Shown here: one piece after another, positions 62,926-64,000 of the stretch
How the letters are laid out: each line of letters opens with the position of its first letter
How positions within the stretch are numbered: position 1 is the stretch's first letter
Assembly (NCBI RefSeq): GCF_900207585.1
Contig: NZ_OAOP01000003.1
Span: 1 to 64,000 of the forward strand
DNA: 64,000 nt
Direction: 5' to 3'
Source: Bacillus oleivorans
Lineage (GTDB): Bacteria > Bacillota > Bacilli > Bacillales > JC228
Position numbers and translations under genes: made by a program
The notes under the pieces: generated by a model
Told to the model about the DNA's origin: nothing
The model's database searches: none
What the model saw: only the letters and a program-made list of their open reading frames with translations

Positions 62926-64000
62926 GTGGATAATAATCAAGGTTTTGAATATAGTTACAAGCAAGAATTAAAGAGAACATTGAAATTATTTAGTTCTTTT
63001 GCAGTAGCATTTTCATTTATTTCGATTACAACAGGGATTTTCACGAACTATGGATTCGTACTTGATACAGCAGGACCTGCAGGTATTTGGGCATGGCCGA
63101 TTGTTGTGGTTGGTCACTTTATAGTTGCTGTTATATTCGCTGAACTTGCGGGCAGAATTCCACTAAGTGGATATTCCTATCAGTGGATTTCTAGAATAGC
63201 CAATCCAGGAGTTGGGTGGATATCTGGCTGGATAGCTATCTGTTTTCTTATTATCGTTGTTCCAACGGTTGACTATGGTTTAGCACCGATTTTTGCCGAA
63301 ATGATAGGATTAGAACCAACGAAAACCGTATTACTATTTATCGTTATTGGAACACTTGTTATTCAAGCTATTATTAATATTTTTGGTGTGAAACTTGCGA
63401 CTCGAATCAATGATACTGCCGTATATACAGAAGTAATCGGAATGGTTGGTATCATCGTTGTATTAGGAATTGTCGTAGGTATCTTTGGTAATGCTGACTG
63501 GAGCCTTGTATTTAGTGCTGGGGAAGCAACAAGTGGTGGTGGATCATATCTAGGTGCATTCTTGATGGCAGCACTAATGGGATCCTATACACTTGTAGGC
63601 TTTGAAGCAGCTGCTAATCTATCAGAAGAAACACTTGATGCAAGTAAAAATGTACCGAAAGCAATCATGCTATCAGTAGCGTTAAGCGGAATAATTGGAA
63701 CTATCTTCTTAGTAGTCGTTACTGCATCCATACCAGAATTAGGCGCTGTAATGGACTCCGCAAATCCAATACCATACATTCTACAAAGCACCTTAGGCCC
63801 AGTCTTCTCAGGAATATTCCTTGTTCTAGTTATTATTTCAATCTTTGCGTGTGGTCTAATCATTATGGCTTCCGCATCTCGAATGATTTTTGCAATGGCA
63901 CGTGATGACGTTTTCTTTGGAGCAAAAGCTTTCAAGAAGGTTAATCCAAAAACAAGCGTTCCTGTCAATGCGGTTATTTTCGTTTTAATTTTCGGAATTA
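62926..64000 (+). CDS. APC family amino acid permease (3' end outside window)
   Basis: At least 358 residues, running off the window. KLFSSFAVAFSFISITTGIF and GPAGIWAWPIVVVGHFIVAV open the first helices, AELAGRIPLSGYSYQWISR is the early family motif and GFEAAANLSEETLDASKNVP the conserved loop between later helices. This is the basic-amino-acid/polyamine/GABA permease style. Start GTG 62926 follows AGGGGAG by 8-9 bases. It is 22 bases from the DeoR gene, so the operon probably takes up an amino acid or amine that the two flavoproteins oxidise. Confidence 0.9.
   Translation, partial: MDNNQGFEYSYKQELKRTLKLFSSFAVAFSFISITTGIFTNYGFVLDTAGPAGIWAWPIVVVGHFIVAVIFAELAGRIPLSGYSYQWISRIANPGVGWISGWIAICFLIIVVPTVDYGLAPIFAEMIGLEPTKTVLLFIVIGTLVIQAIINIFGVKLATRINDTAVYTEVIGMVGIIVVLGIVVGIFGNADWSLVFSAGEATSGGGSYLGAFLMAALMGSYTLVGFEAAANLSEETLDASKNVPKAIMLSVALSGIIGTIFLVVVTASIPELGAVMDSANPIPYILQSTLGPVFSGIFLVLVIISIFACGLIIMASASRMIFAMARDDVFFGAKAFKKVNPKTSVPVNAVIFVLIFGI

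Overview
The window looks like a chromosomal segment of a Bacillaceae member (Bacillus/Neobacillus-like). The evidence is an rRNA operon end with a long tRNA cluster, AAAGGAGG-type ribosome binding sites, frequent TTG/GTG starts, a bacillopeptidase F gene, an frl (fructosamine) operon, and two repeat types common in Bacillaceae genomes: GGGACGGTTCT palindromes and a GC-rich interspersed element. Base composition is AT-rich. Two islands stand out by composition: a TetR/ABC module at 7.4-11.1 kb and a clearly GC-rich peptidase gene at 55.7-56.3 kb.

Layout. 1-2.0 kb: 3' end of 23S rRNA, 5S rRNA and 15 tRNAs (Asn, Ser, Glu, Val, fMet, Asp, Phe, Thr, Tyr, Trp, His, Gln, Gly, Cys, Leu), with a stray 5' fragment of tRNA-Phe, closed by a terminator. 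2.2-7 kb: single genes (cupin, DUF3231, TVP38-type membrane protein, lipoprotein phosphodiesterase, VOC protein) separated by GGGACGGTTCT elements. 7.4-11.1 kb: TetR regulator, FtsX-type permease split by one in-frame stop, and its ATPase. 11.6-15.8 kb: bacillopeptidase F. 16.1-18 kb: guanine-type purine riboswitch, permease and phosphoribosyltransferase. 18-23 kb: DUF1801 protein, nitronate monooxygenase, decayed DoxX gene, cytosine-deaminase-like amidohydrolase, flavin amine oxidase. 23.5-27.1 kb: TetR-controlled acyl-CoA synthetase/MaoC/KAS III-like operon.

27.5-41 kb holds an SDR and then a large, apparently undescribed catabolic locus: DeoR regulator, BtpA/SgcQ protein, a promoter and cre site, SDR dehydrogenase, cyclase-family hydrolase, FGGY kinase, M42 peptidase (SgcX-like), a complete RbsABC/LsrABC-type sugar transporter and a second DeoR regulator. 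Its gene content recalls the uncharacterised E. coli sgc operon with an ABC importer in place of the PTS. 41-45.3 kb: NTF2-like protein, dispersed repeats, katG, a ProC-like reductase.

45.6-52.3 kb: an frl-type operon for fructosamine use (deglycase, SBP, two permeases, kinase, GntR regulator, HAD phosphatase). It has a promoter overlapped by palindromic operators and a translationally coupled leader peptide. It lies between two copies of the 3' end of an amidohydrolase gene, one a remnant (45.4 kb) and one intact (52.4-53.6 kb, downstream of a Gate-domain membrane protein). 54.8 kb carries a decayed copy of the SDR found at 27.5 kb. 57.2-58.9 kb: a YCII/DGPF protein with an ECF42-like sigma factor. 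59.4-64 kb: GlpA/GlpB-like flavoproteins, a CoxG-like protein, a DeoR regulator and an APC permease that runs off the window, probably one catabolic operon.
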